A DNA stretch of 64,000 nucleotides from a virus. The DNA lies in IMG/VR virus record IMGVR_UViG_3300048772_000150, positions 1-64,000 of that record, one strand, 5' to 3'. The notes beneath the pieces were generated by a model. The model saw only the letters and a list, made by a program, of their open reading frames with translations. It was not told where the DNA came from and did no database searches. This document shows, piece by piece, positions 22,076-29,263 of this stretch (position 1 is its first letter; each line of letters starts with the position of its first letter). The translations under genes and the position numbers were made by a program.

Positions 22076-22459
22076 TCAGGGAGGGGTTTGCAAGTGGTCT
22101 TTGGGTTGCACCCCAGGCCCCTTATTTCTGAGCAAGTTGATCTTGTCAAACTCGCGGAAGTCTGTCTTGAAATCCTGCACGGCCGCGCGGTATTCCTCGT
22201 CACCGAACTTGACTCGAATCTGCTCCAAGGTGCTTTGGACGTTCGCTGTTCGGGCACGGGCGTTGTCATTCTTACCGCTGTTTTCAGCCCGGATTTTCTC
22301 ACGCAACGCCGTGAGTTGGGCCGGTGGCTTTACCTCTTTGGTAATAGTCGGCCGCGACTCTTGCTGGCCGACGCCCATTCGCGTAGCCCGCAGCGGCATT
22401 TCTCTGTCGAGTCTCTTGGCTCTGGCGGGTTGTGGCTTCTTGCTCGACGGCTTGCTCAT
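22076..22459 (-). CDS. ARAKxL-family small basic protein, copy 1 of the array
   Basis: 127 residues. The N-terminal motif QPARAKRLDREMPLR is followed by a predicted helical stretch (LTALREKIRAE) and 'LEQIRVKFGDEEYRAAVQ'. Five related genes follow the same plan (22456, 22781, 23068, 23355 and, distantly, 44758). Basic N-terminus and a conserved I--K-GD-EY segment suggest a nucleic-acid or partner-binding role. I do not recognise the family. Confidence 0.6.
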   Translation of the reverse strand: MSKPSSKKPQPARAKRLDREMPLRATRMGVGQQESRPTITKEVKPPAQLTALREKIRAENSGKNDNARARTANVQSTLEQIRVKFGDEEYRAAVQDFKTDFREFDKINLLRNKGPGVQPKDHLQTPP

Positions 22460-22791
22460 TGGACCGGCCCCTTTCCAGGCAGGACGTTGATGGGCATGTC
22501 TTGATGCCCTTTGTACGTCAAGTTGTTCTCACGCATGGCTTTGCGGTACTCGGCGTCACCGAACTTGGCCTCGATCTGGCCCAGAGCCAGCTTGGCGGCT
22601 TGACTCTGACGGCCGCCCTCTGTGGCCGCCGCCTGCTTCACTTGCTCACGCAAGGCAGCGAGTTCGGTCTTGTTGCGGACTGTCCGCTTGTCTGCCTTGG
22701 GCACAGACCTGTCGGCTTGGGCCGGCACAGTATGCAGCGGTCGTGTCATATCGAGCTTCTTGGCTCGCGCTGGTTGCGGTTTACTTCGCAT
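22456..22791 (-). CDS. ARAKxL-family small basic protein, copy 2
   Basis: 111 residues from ATG 22791. QPARAKKLDMTRPLH begins the protein; the middle is 'LAALREQVKQAA', then 'LGQIEAKFGDAEYRKAMREN'. It overlaps copy 1 by 4 bases and copy 3 by 11, in one operon. Same conserved blocks as its neighbours, with a different linker. Confidence 0.6.
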   Translation of the reverse strand: MRSKPQPARAKKLDMTRPLHTVPAQADRSVPKADKRTVRNKTELAALREQVKQAAATEGGRQSQAAKLALGQIEAKFGDAEYRKAMRENNLTYKGHQDMPINVLPGKGPVQ

Positions 22792-23068
22792 GGCTGTTAT
22801 CCTTGTTGCGAATCTCGCTGTTGGTTCGCTGCTCACCACGGAAGGTTTTCTGGTATTCGTCCAGCGCCCTGTGGTACTCGTCTTCGCCGTACTTCTGACG
22901 AATCTTTTGCAGCGCGGCATCCTTGCTAGTGGCTTTCGCCGGCCCTGCCTTGGGTGTTGCTGGCAGCGGGCGGCCAGTCTTTGGCGGTTCGATACCGACG
23001 CTTCTGCCCCGCATCGGTACGCTCGTATCGAGCTTCTTGGCTCTCGCCGGTGTTGGTTTCTTCCCCAT
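22781..23068 (-). CDS. ARAKxL-family small basic protein, copy 3
   Basis: 95 residues from ATG 23068. TPARAKKLDTSVPMR at the start and 'LQKIRQKYGEDEYHRALDEYQ' near the end match the other copies. The central helix is shorter. TAATG junction with copy 4. Confidence 0.6.
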   Translation of the reverse strand: MGKKPTPARAKKLDTSVPMRGRSVGIEPPKTGRPLPATPKAGPAKATSKDAALQKIRQKYGEDEYHRALDEYQKTFRGEQRTNSEIRNKDNSHAK

Positions 23069-23355
23069 TACTTTACCTTTGCCATTGAGGGGTCGTTGGG
23101 TATGAAACCAACTTTGTCGATGCCGCGAGCCGGCATGTCGTTCCTGGTCTCGGCGTGCTGCTTGAAGGCTTCCGAGTCTCGGGCATGAATCTGGGCGACA
23201 GCCAGTTTCAGCTTTTCTTCCTTGGTTGCCGGCTTGCCCATCGCCTTCATTCGGGCCTTGTTTGTCGCCTGTTCGGCGGCCTTCTTTGCTTGGCTGTCTG
23301 TCGCCAGCTTCAAGGGCACTTGCCGGTTGAGTCGTGTTGCGCGTGCCTTGCCCAT
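23068..23355 (-). CDS. ARAKxL-family small basic protein, copy 4 (divergent)
   Basis: 95 residues. The N-terminus ARATRLNRQVPLK aligns with the family motif. The C-terminal block has drifted to 'LAVAQIHARDSEAFKQHAE', where GD-EY is no longer kept. TAATG-type junctions link it to both neighbours. Confidence 0.55.
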   Translation of the reverse strand: MGKARATRLNRQVPLKLATDSQAKKAAEQATNKARMKAMGKPATKEEKLKLAVAQIHARDSEAFKQHAETRNDMPARGIDKVGFIPNDPSMAKVK

Positions 23356-23657
23356 TACTTGTTCCTTCCCACATTCGGGCTGACGCCGGGCGGTAGCCTC
23401 ACGTCTTGCGCACCTTTGACGCCGGCCTTGGTCACGGCGTAGGCGCGAAGTTCTTTCTCGAAGGCGGCGTCCCCAAACTTGCTCTTGATCTGGGCGAGCA
23501 CTGCCTTCACCTTGGCGTCACTTTTACCCGCTTGTACTTGTTCACGCAGGGTTTGTAGGGTTTGCTTTTCGCTTGTGCGTTTTGAGATTCGCTCGTCCGC
23601 CACTGTTCTGAACGGCGTCGGGTCCGACAGTTTTGTTGCCTTGGCTTTACTCGTCAT
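23355..23657 (-). CDS. ARAKxL-family small basic protein, copy 5
   Basis: 100 residues from ATG 23657. KAKATKLSDPTPFR at the start, 'LQTLREQVQAGKSDAK' in the middle and 'LAQIKSKFGDAAFEKELR' near the end preserve the family blocks. First gene of the array in transcription order, 5 bases after the preceding stop. Confidence 0.6.
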   Translation of the reverse strand: MTSKAKATKLSDPTPFRTVADERISKRTSEKQTLQTLREQVQAGKSDAKVKAVLAQIKSKFGDAAFEKELRAYAVTKAGVKGAQDVRLPPGVSPNVGRNK

Positions 23658-23661
23658 TGAA

Positions 23662-23856
23662 TTACTCTTCGTTGAATCCTCTCCGATGCAGCCTGAGTTT
23701 TCGGACGACCTTATTGGCTTCCTCGACGCCAAACTCGTCGGCGATGATACTCAAAGCGGTTCGGATAATGTTGTGGCTGTACGGCTTCTTGCCGACGTGC
23801 GGGGCCTCGCGGCGAATGTCCGCGATCAGTTGGTTCAAACGGTCTGTCTTTTGCAT
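23662..23856 (-). CDS. hypothetical small helical protein
   Basis: 64 residues (MQKTDRLNQLIADIRREAPH...). Two or three amphipathic helices with a basic C-terminus (VVRKLRLHRRGFNEE). It leads the ARAKxL array and is preceded by a strong hairpin. Confidence 0.5.
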   Translation of the reverse strand: MQKTDRLNQLIADIRREAPHVGKKPYSHNIIRTALSIIADEFGVEEANKVVRKLRLHRRGFNEE

Positions 23857-23878
23857 TGTGTGTGGTCACAGTCGAATT

Positions 23879-23928
23879 GCTGCCGGGTGGTGACGAGTCT
23901 CGCAAGAAGGCGCTCGCCACCCGGCAGC
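23879..23928. terminator. 12-bp stem hairpin, possible terminator or processing site
   Basis: GCTGCCGGGTGG (23879-23890) pairs perfectly with CCACCCGGCAGC (23917-23928). It lies between the GIY-YIG gene (stop 23964) and the gene at 23856. No T-tract follows on either strand, so a Rho-independent terminator is only one possibility. Confidence 0.5.
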
Positions 23929-23963
23929 ATCGCCAACCTTGGCGCGTTTGGACTGCCGGATGA

Positions 23964-24455
23964 TTACGTTGCCAGCAATTCGGTCTGCAAATCGGTCTGC
24001 CATTCGATTTCAAGCTGCTGTCGAACGGTGGAACGTGCCGGGGTACGATGTGGGCGCGCGTGTGCGAGTTGTTGCGGCCGTGCCACGCGCGGGTGAAGTT
24101 CCTGAGCATCCCCGTCGCCGTTCAAGTGTTCGTTCAGCAGCGGGCCGGTGCCCAGTCTTTGTTGGCCGATGGCTTGGATGAAGAAATCTTCCCACACTTC
24201 AAACGCTTCAACTTGTGTCAGATTCTCGGCAATGATGCGGACAGTCGGCTTCAAATTCTTATAAAGCATGTCGCGGAGTTTCCGGTAGAAAGCCGGCGAA
24301 TTGTTGTCACGGAATACCGCCTGACATCCTTGAATGTGCGAATGAGCCTGGTCGCCACGGCCAGCTTTGATGTAGATTGGCACATCCTTCTCGTCAAAGT
24401 AGGCATAGATGTAGAACTCGGCCTCTGCTAAGGATTCATAGTCGGCGGTTTTCAT
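23964..24455 (-). CDS. GIY-YIG nuclease-like protein
   Basis: 163 residues from ATG 24455, with GGAGAG 4 bases upstream. The N-terminus 'EAEFYIYAYFDEKDVPIYIKAGRGDQAHSHIQGC' in parts fits the GIY-YIG fold (YIYAY, then YIKAGRG). An Asn-rich 'FRDNNSPAF' and 'EVWEDFFIQAIG' helix with Glu follow. The last 40 residues are His/Arg-rich low-complexity and may be a shifted tail. GIY-YIG proteins are often homing endonucleases in phages. Confidence 0.65.
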   Translation of the reverse strand: MKTADYESLAEAEFYIYAYFDEKDVPIYIKAGRGDQAHSHIQGCQAVFRDNNSPAFYRKLRDMLYKNLKPTVRIIAENLTQVEAFEVWEDFFIQAIGQQRLGTGPLLNEHLNGDGDAQELHPRVARPQQLAHARPHRTPARSTVRQQLEIEWQTDLQTELLAT

Positions 24456-24519
24456 AGTACTCTCCAAAGGTGTTGTCTCAGGACTAATACCGTAATGGCA
24501 CTATCTCAAAGACTATTCA

Positions 24520-24547
24520 AGTATACCATCTGATTCGGAGAAGTCAA
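24520..24547 (-). promoter_or_regulatory. sigma70-type promoter with leader
   Basis: Minus strand TTGACT, 16 bp, TATACT. It drives the GIY-YIG gene with a leader of roughly 60 bases carrying GGAGAG before ATG 24455. Confidence 0.75.
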
Positions 24548-24622
24548 ATAGAATCTTTCGGAATTCACTCTGTATCGGTTGTTCTGATTGTAAGCCGCTG
24601 GATAAGCGACTCGGCGTTCACG

Positions 24623-25093
24623 TTAAATTCCTAGTTCTTTGATGGCGCGGATTTGCTCTTTCGAGAGCCCTTCGCGGAGTTCTTTGCGGACTTGCGCGAG
24701 CCTTTTGTAGTCGTCGGCTTCCGCTTTGAACCTTTGGATGGCTTCCCGGTAGGCTTTGACACACGCGGCTTTCGTCCCTTCGCCGGTGCCTCCGCAGGCG
24801 GCGCAGTAGAATCCAGCAGGTGCTGGCCGGCTCCCTTCGCCGGTGCCTTCGCCGGTGCCTCCGCAGGCGGCGCAGGGGATGGTGTTTCGACCTCGGTTCC
24901 CTTTGACCGGGCACGGTGGGTCTTCCGGGTCTTCCGGGTCTTCCGGGTCGTAGTCCCATCCTCGGCCTCGGCAGGCGAGACAGGGCCACTCTCGCTTGGA
25001 GAGGTATTGGTATTTTGAAACAAAGTCGGAGAGATTGCGATAGGGTCGGACTGGCTTGTTTCGGGGCCATCCGGCAGCGTAGGTGCTTGACAT
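24623..25093 (-). CDS. DnaJ-type zinc-finger protein in a frame overlapping 24631-25551
   Basis: 156 residues. It has CxxCxGxG-type repeats: CLACRGRGWDYDPEDP, then PCAACGGTGEG and YCAACGGTGEG. A helical 'AYREAIQRFKAEADDYKRLAQ' and 'EGLSKEQIRAIKELG' tail follow. DnaJ-like cysteine repeats bind zinc and often nucleic acid or partner proteins. The frame lies entirely within the 3' half of the next listed gene, in another frame. Its ATG has GAGGA immediately before it, which is too close for a good ribosome site. It may be an overlapping gene or reached by frameshift. Confidence 0.6.
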   Translation of the reverse strand: MSSTYAAGWPRNKPVRPYRNLSDFVSKYQYLSKREWPCLACRGRGWDYDPEDPEDPEDPPCPVKGNRGRNTIPCAACGGTGEGTGEGSRPAPAGFYCAACGGTGEGTKAACVKAYREAIQRFKAEADDYKRLAQVRKELREGLSKEQIRAIKELGI

Positions 25094-25551
25094 TCCTCTT
25101 CATCCTCGTAAAAAAGGTGTGGCGGCCGGGTGAGAACTTCAAGTACTTTCTTGGGTAGCTTGCTCTTCACCCACAGCGGCACGGCAGACGGCACCTTACC
25201 GAAAAGTTCAATGATGCCGCGAATGCCCGTGGTGTCACAGGCTTTAGTCCAGAGCCGTTTGTGCTTTTCGCACGTCTCTTGCGCGGTTTTCAGCTTCTTT
25301 TGCAGGTGGCGGGCCGGGTCAACGAAGTCCCACATGACGGCGGACTTCGGCTTGCCGCGCTCTAGTTCGGGCGTTGTGTACCAATCCTGTCCGACGTTAG
25401 GAACCATGACCTTAACACACGCCATGTAGGCCGGCGTCATTTCGACGCCGAACGCTTCCTTACGCCATACAATCCTGTAGTCGTCGTCAGCGAGCCAAGT
25501 GCGATATGTTTTTGCACTTTGACCGCGCTTCTTCGTGCGAATGAATTCCAT
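24631..25551 (-). CDS. hypothetical protein with Lys/Pro/Ala-rich C-terminal tail
   Basis: 306 residues. Residues 1-150 look globular (MEFIRTKKRGQSAKTYRTWL, PNVGQDWYTTPELERGKPKS). The rest is Ser/Pro then Lys/Ala/Thr-rich low complexity, histone-tail-like. ATG 25551 is seven bases after the -10 box, implying leaderless translation. Its last 460 bases are shared with the zinc-finger frame. The natural protein could end earlier if a frameshift joins the two. Confidence 0.6.
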   Translation of the reverse strand: MEFIRTKKRGQSAKTYRTWLADDDYRIVWRKEAFGVEMTPAYMACVKVMVPNVGQDWYTTPELERGKPKSAVMWDFVDPARHLQKKLKTAQETCEKHKRLWTKACDTTGIRGIIELFGKVPSAVPLWVKSKLPKKVLEVLTRPPHLFYEDEEECQAPTLPDGPETSQSDPIAISPTLFQNTNTSPSESGPVSPAEAEDGTTTRKTRKTRKTHRARSKGTEVETPSPAPPAEAPAKAPAKGAGQHLLDSTAPPAEAPAKGRKPRVSKPTGKPSKGSKRKPTTTKGSRKSAKNSAKGSRKSKSAPSKN

Positions 25552-25558
25552 ATCTTAA

Positions 25559-25586
25559 TATATACCATAGTTTGGCCAGAAGTCAA
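25559..25586 (-). promoter_or_regulatory. sigma70-type promoter, leaderless type
   Basis: Minus strand TTGACT, 16 bp, TATATA, seven bases, ATG 25551. This is the rightmost promoter of this kind in the window. Confidence 0.75.
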
Positions 25587-25592
25587 GCTGTG

Positions 25593-25617
25593 CCTGCCGG
25601 AGCATTGCTCCGGCAGG
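25593..25617. terminator. perfect 11-bp hairpin, likely transcription terminator
   Basis: CCTGCCGGAGC, a 3-base loop, GCTCCGGCAGG. It lies between the zinc-ribbon gene stop (25632) and the next promoter (25559-25586), where the operon from the right should end. There is no T-tract after the stem on the minus strand. Confidence 0.6.
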
Positions 25618-25631
25618 TATAATCGTTACGA

Positions 25632-25829
25632 TCAATAGCCCCGGCCGCGATTCTTTCGCGGGTGCATCGGGCTATAATGGTTGTGATATGCGGGCGGGCT
25701 CGTAATCATTTTGCGGGGCCTCTTCTTCGTCTTGCACTTGGGGCACTTCTTCGGCCCCTCGTCGGCAATGGCGTGAAAGACTTCCCACTCGTGGCCGCAG
25801 CCCACGCAGCGATAGTCATAATTCGGCAA
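25632..25829 (-). CDS. FmdB-type zinc ribbon protein
   Basis: 65 residues from TTG 25829, which has GGAGG exactly 7 bases upstream. The sequence 'PNYDYRCVGCGHEWEVFHAI' and 'KKCPKCKTKK' is the FmdB/CxxC-CxxC regulatory zinc ribbon. A basic, Arg-rich tail ends GRGY. Usually a small transcriptional or zinc-binding accessory protein; the role here is unknown. Confidence 0.75.
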   Translation of the reverse strand: MPNYDYRCVGCGHEWEVFHAIADEGPKKCPKCKTKKRPRKMITSPPAYHNHYSPMHPRKNRGRGY

Positions 25830-25845
25830 GATGAAACCTCCGTGT

Positions 25846-26070
25846 TTACAGGCCGGCAGCGCCGTCCACGACGGGCAGCGGTTCAACCACGACGCAATTC
25901 TTGAGATTTTTCACCGTGATACGGCGGCCGTCGCTGTTGAACCCGGTGATATGGTCGTCATCGACTTGCGTGACGGCCAACTTGTTCAGCCACATTTTGC
26001 TGCCACGACGGACAGGATAGACAATGGTGTTTCCGGCCGCGATGGCTCGTCCAATAAAGTCTTGACTCAT
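25846..26070 (-). CDS. conserved phage-type small beta-rich protein
   Basis: 74 residues (MSQDFIGRAIAAGNTIVYPVRRGSKMWLNK in part, then ITGFNSDGRRITVKNLKNCVVV). Strand-rich, SH3-like pattern that I associate with uncharacterised phage proteins. The stop precedes the zinc ribbon by 16 bases. Confidence 0.6.
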   Translation of the reverse strand: MSQDFIGRAIAAGNTIVYPVRRGSKMWLNKLAVTQVDDDHITGFNSDGRRITVKNLKNCVVVEPLPVVDGAAGL

Positions 26071-26237
26071 GCGAACTCTCCAATTTCTAAGGACTCGAAC
26101 GGGGTAAGTGAAACAGACGACGGTTCAGCAGCCGACACCAGATCGGCGTAAGGAAGCGACAGCCTTCCTAGCACTTCATCCAGGGCCGCTTTGTAGTTGG
26201 TGACGTATTTCAAATGGTTCTCCACATGTAACCTCAT
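26067..26237 (-). CDS. small hypothetical protein
   Basis: 56 residues (MRLHVENHLKYVTNYKAALD...). It overlaps both neighbours by 4 bases, which is the main evidence. Helical N-terminus, Ser/Pro-rich C-terminus. No known domain. Confidence 0.5.
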   Translation of the reverse strand: MRLHVENHLKYVTNYKAALDEVLGRLSLPYADLVSAAEPSSVSLTPFESLEIGEFA

Positions 26238-26425
26238 AGGTCAATCCAATCGACGTTGGCGTTGGCGTTCCGCTTCGGCGTCGGCCTCTTCTGTGAAGGG
26301 TCTCGGGCCTCCAAGACAGCGAGACGGGCGGCGACGGCAGCCTCAGTCTCGTTGTGGGCGTAGCCGTCGAACTTTTGTCGTGGCCGGACTTGCCGGTCGT
26401 TTAACAGGACTTCATCAAGAAGCAT
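26234..26425 (-). CDS. small hypothetical protein
   Basis: 63 residues from ATG 26425, with AAGGA 9 bases upstream and a TAATG junction; ATG 26434 is an alternative. Basic, with 'DRQVRPRQKFDGYAHNETEAAVAARLAVLE' in part. No domain was recognised. Confidence 0.5.
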   Translation of the reverse strand: MLLDEVLLNDRQVRPRQKFDGYAHNETEAAVAARLAVLEARDPSQKRPTPKRNANANVDWIDL

Positions 26426-26748
26426 TATCTGCATCCTTTCGGGTCGTTTGGGTCGTCCCAATTATGTAAGCCAGGGAGAAAGTACCAGCCCCAGGGCTCT
26501 CCGTTACCGCAGCAATCGCAGGGGCTTACGTCGTGGGCAAAGTCAGTACAGTAGGAACACGGCGGCCTTCTTGTTGCAGCGCAGTAACAGCCGCCGCACT
26601 CTGCCGCCTTTATGTCTCGGTCGTCGATCCAGGCCAGTATTATGCCGGGGTCGCCGGTTTCTTCAAACCGTGCTAGGGTCTTTTTATCGACTTGCTCAAG
26701 GTTGAGAAAGCCGGTGCCGTTGCAACGTGTGCAAATCATTGTGCCCAT
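26425..26748 (-). CDS. DnaJ-like cysteine-rich zinc-binding protein
   Basis: 107 residues from ATG 26748. 'CTRCNGTGFLNLEQ' begins it; later ECGGCYC, CSYC and PCDCCGNGEPWGW follow. The CxxCxGxG pattern resembles a DnaJ zinc finger. It may bind zinc to scaffold an interaction; no J domain is present. Confidence 0.65.
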   Translation of the reverse strand: MGTMICTRCNGTGFLNLEQVDKKTLARFEETGDPGIILAWIDDRDIKAAECGGCYCAATRRPPCSYCTDFAHDVSPCDCCGNGEPWGWYFLPGLHNWDDPNDPKGCR

Positions 26749-26756
26749 TGTGTCTT

Positions 26757-27017
26757 TCAGGGGAAGATGCCGCCATAGGACCGCTGAAACGAGATACGGA
26801 GGGGCAGGCAGGGCAGTAGGCAAAGCCAAGCATAGAAGCCGTGGTGCCGCCGCTTGATGAATAAGCCTACCCACAGGCTTCTCCAATCAAAGCACAGGGA
26901 CAGGCTCAACTTGGCGGAATAGCCGCCCTTGCCGACGACGCCGTTTTCCCAGCGGATACGTGTCAGGCAGATTCGATTCTCTTCGACAATGACGTTCGGA
27001 CAAGTTTGAAATCGCAT
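26757..27017 (-). CDS. conserved phage-type hypothetical protein
   Basis: 86 residues from ATG 27017, on a TAATG junction. 'LSLCFDWRSLWVGLFIKRRHHGFYAWLCLLPCLPLRI', given in part, is a pattern I associate with phage genomes. Function unknown. Trp-, Leu- and Cys-rich but not a clear TM protein. Confidence 0.55.
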   Translation of the reverse strand: MRFQTCPNVIVEENRICLTRIRWENGVVGKGGYSAKLSLSLCFDWRSLWVGLFIKRRHHGFYAWLCLLPCLPLRISFQRSYGGIFP

Positions 27018-27766
27018 TAGAAACCTAGATTCTTGAGGGTCCAAGGGGCACCAAAGTAAAGGTGGCAAAAGTCGCGGAAGCTGGCGGCATCGGCCGCCGT
27101 CATGTTCGGCAGAGGTTGCTTAATTTCGCCTCCCAGCCGAATGCACCGCTCGGCCTGCCACTGAATGAACGCTTTCATTTGAGGGTCATCCGGCAGCCCG
27201 GCGTCATGTGCCGCCTTGGCGACACAGATACTATATGGTACGAATTCTAAGGCGAATTGAACCGTGTCGTCTCTGTCGGGGATGTTCCGCCGCAGCCGGG
27301 CTTCCGCTCCGTTAGTGTAAGCACACCACTCGTCAAAGGGGTATGTCGGATGCTCATTCCAGTCGGCAAGTTGTTGGACGAAATACAGCCGATAGTTGAA
27401 ACCCCGTAGGCTGGCCGGAACCTCACGGGCCACGGCCGTTAGCGTAATGACCGGGTTGTCGATCAAGACGGCCCGGTCGTTCAGGACATAGAACCCTGCC
27501 TTGTGATAGGCTTGCCGCAAGTCGCTGTTGACACCGTGAGTACCCTCGTGGCACGCCGTAACGGGGTCAGATTCGCGTGTGTAGACGTTGCCAGCGGGCA
27601 GATGTGAGTCAATGTCGTCCAACACTGGTCCCCTGTCTCGCACCGTTCGGACAGGGGCGTAGTGCGTCCAGGCAGGCTCTACGACCACGACCGGCAGCGG
27701 GGCGGGCGTCTCGGCCGGGGCCTCGCAGCCGACAAGAAAGATCAGTAAGATGAGTAAGTATCTCAT
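27017..27766 (-). CDS. lipoprotein with HExxH-type (zincin-like) domain
   Basis: 249 residues from ATG 27766. A signal peptide ends in a lipobox (LLILLIFLVGC), so the mature protein should be lipid-anchored. 'SDPVTACHEGTHGVNSDLRQAY' holds HEGTH, an HExxH zinc motif, near residue 75. Cys pairs and Trp residues follow. It is one of three HExxH-bearing proteins in the window (with 9892 and 38823). Peptidase activity is inferred. Confidence 0.65.
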   Translation of the reverse strand: MRYLLILLIFLVGCEAPAETPAPLPVVVVEPAWTHYAPVRTVRDRGPVLDDIDSHLPAGNVYTRESDPVTACHEGTHGVNSDLRQAYHKAGFYVLNDRAVLIDNPVITLTAVAREVPASLRGFNYRLYFVQQLADWNEHPTYPFDEWCAYTNGAEARLRRNIPDRDDTVQFALEFVPYSICVAKAAHDAGLPDDPQMKAFIQWQAERCIRLGGEIKQPLPNMTAADAASFRDFCHLYFGAPWTLKNLGF

Positions 27767-28530
27767 ATTACCTCGCTCCCCCACACGGCTCGGTGGCAGT
27801 ATTCCGACCGGGCAAGATCGTTTTCCTTGGCAATGTTCTCACAATACGTCTTGTCGATCTCGGTCGTGACACAGTTGAAGCCAAGACGTTTACACACTCT
27901 GAGCGTCGTGCCGGTGCCGGCGAATGGATCGACAACCATTCCACCCGGAGGGGTGGTGAACTTTACGCAGCGTTCGACCAGCGTCTCACCCAACTGAGTT
28001 GGATGCCAACTTCTGCGTTGCTTACTGTTGCCTGTCACGCGAGGAACATCAAAAACATCACCTGGGACTCTGCCACGAGGGTCAGCCCGCTTGTCGCCGT
28101 GCTCTTGCCGCCACGACGGCACACGGATGGCGTCCGGGTACAGCGGCGCGCCCGCCTTCTGAATGCGGAGCAACGGCCGATGGTTGTTGCCAAGATCAAA
28201 GTGGCAGTGTTGCCCGAAGGTAAAGGTTTGGACGCACGGTTTGCATTCGATGCCCTTGCCGTAGGACTCTTGGAGGGCACAGACAATTCGGCCTACCTCG
28301 AACGACCACTTAGCGTTGTACGAGAACCAGACCGTCCGGGCTTTGGCGACGAACATGCAGAGCCACTGTTGCAACATGCCGACGTACTGGTCCTTGGTCA
28401 GCTTGTCTTTGTAGCTGTCGTAGGCCAGATTCAAATTATCGGGCGGGTCCGCGAAAAGCGTGTCGATCTCGGTCTCGATGCTCGGCAGCCACTCAAGGCA
28501 ATCCATGTTCAGCAGTTGATACTTCACCAT
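27763..28530 (-). CDS. site-specific DNA methyltransferase (N6-adenine or N4-cytosine)
   Basis: 255 residues from ATG 28530. Motif IV is 'LFADPPDNLNL' (DPPD rather than the usual DPPY). The C-terminal motif I is 'WHPTQLGETLVERCVKFTTPPGGMVVDPFAGTGTT', in parts. The order IV before I with HPTQ is the beta-class arrangement. Acidic substitution in DPPD may alter base choice. Orphan; no restriction gene adjacent. Confidence 0.8.
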   Translation of the reverse strand: MVKYQLLNMDCLEWLPSIETEIDTLFADPPDNLNLAYDSYKDKLTKDQYVGMLQQWLCMFVAKARTVWFSYNAKWSFEVGRIVCALQESYGKGIECKPCVQTFTFGQHCHFDLGNNHRPLLRIQKAGAPLYPDAIRVPSWRQEHGDKRADPRGRVPGDVFDVPRVTGNSKQRRSWHPTQLGETLVERCVKFTTPPGGMVVDPFAGTGTTLRVCKRLGFNCVTTEIDKTYCENIAKENDLARSEYCHRAVWGSEVI

Positions 28531-28949
28531 TACCACTCCCTAATCATATTGTAAACGAGTGGACCAACAACAGTCCAGTCTAGGTACGACGGTAATCCGT
28601 TTGCGGGATAGATCAGCGGTGCTCCGGCCGCCGCATTGTCAACATAGACATTGGCGTAGAGCTTCGGGCTGTCGGTCCACGGCCGCTCACCACGGTTCAC
28701 ACCGGCCAGTCTGATACCGTTGTCGAGCAAGTAACGAACAGCAGGGGAGAGTCTATCTCCATCGGTGCCCTGCCTGCCACGCATGGTCCAGAGATACAAT
28801 TCGGCTCTGGCATCTTGCCATTTTTGCAGCCAGTAAAGGGCAAAGGGCACTGGCGAACCAATGAGGGTCTTGTCGCAAGGGCTGCTTGTGACTACGGTGC
28901 CGTCAAAATCTATGGCCGCGCGAAAGGGTCGATTCCCTATGCTGTTCAT
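28530..28949 (-). CDS. HAD-superfamily phosphatase-like protein
   Basis: 139 residues from ATG 28949. HAD motifs: 'AIDFDGTVVT' (motif I DxDGT), 'LYLWTMRGRQG' (motif II T), and 'KLYANVYVDNAAAG' (motif III/IV DN). The short form lacks a cap. Such proteins are seen near phage nucleotide metabolism genes; the substrate is unknown. Confidence 0.7.
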   Translation of the reverse strand: MNSIGNRPFRAAIDFDGTVVTSSPCDKTLIGSPVPFALYWLQKWQDARAELYLWTMRGRQGTDGDRLSPAVRYLLDNGIRLAGVNRGERPWTDSPKLYANVYVDNAAAGAPLIYPANGLPSYLDWTVVGPLVYNMIREW

Positions 28950-29263
28950 CGTATCTCTCCGTTTTGAATCCAACCGTGCCAATGGCCACTCTTGCTGGCG
29001 TCAATGGACGGTGTTAAAGTCAGACTATGAAAGTCTTCCTCGCTCGCAAGTTCCCAGATGTGTTCTTCCTTGCCGTGCCCATGAGCCCGGATGTATTGGT
29101 CCTCGATGGCTTCGTGGCCCTTGTGGTGAAATGCGATGCCCAGGTGCGTCTCACGCTCGGTGCCGACGCAACAGGGACAAAGGAATGTGAGCCCGACACG
29201 CGGGCCACCTTCGTCAAAGTGCCACCACTTCGGATTCAGGTCGATTAGGAGTAAGCCGCTCAT
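28946..29263 (-). CDS. DUF6527-like protein
   Basis: 105 residues from ATG 29263. 'LNPKWWHFDEGG', 'GLTFLCPCC', and 'LTLTPSIDASKSGHWHGWIQNGEI' match the DUF6527 pattern, in which Cys and His residues probably bind zinc. Function unknown; family common in phages and defence islands. Confidence 0.7.
   Translation of the reverse strand: MSGLLLIDLNPKWWHFDEGGPRVGLTFLCPCCVGTERETHLGIAFHHKGHEAIEDQYIRAHGHGKEEHIWELASEEDFHSLTLTPSIDASKSGHWHGWIQNGEIR

Noticed and set aside
27793-28554. 253-codon plus-strand frame
   Set aside because: Antisense to the DPPD methyltransferase; no domain and no ribosome site considered convincing.
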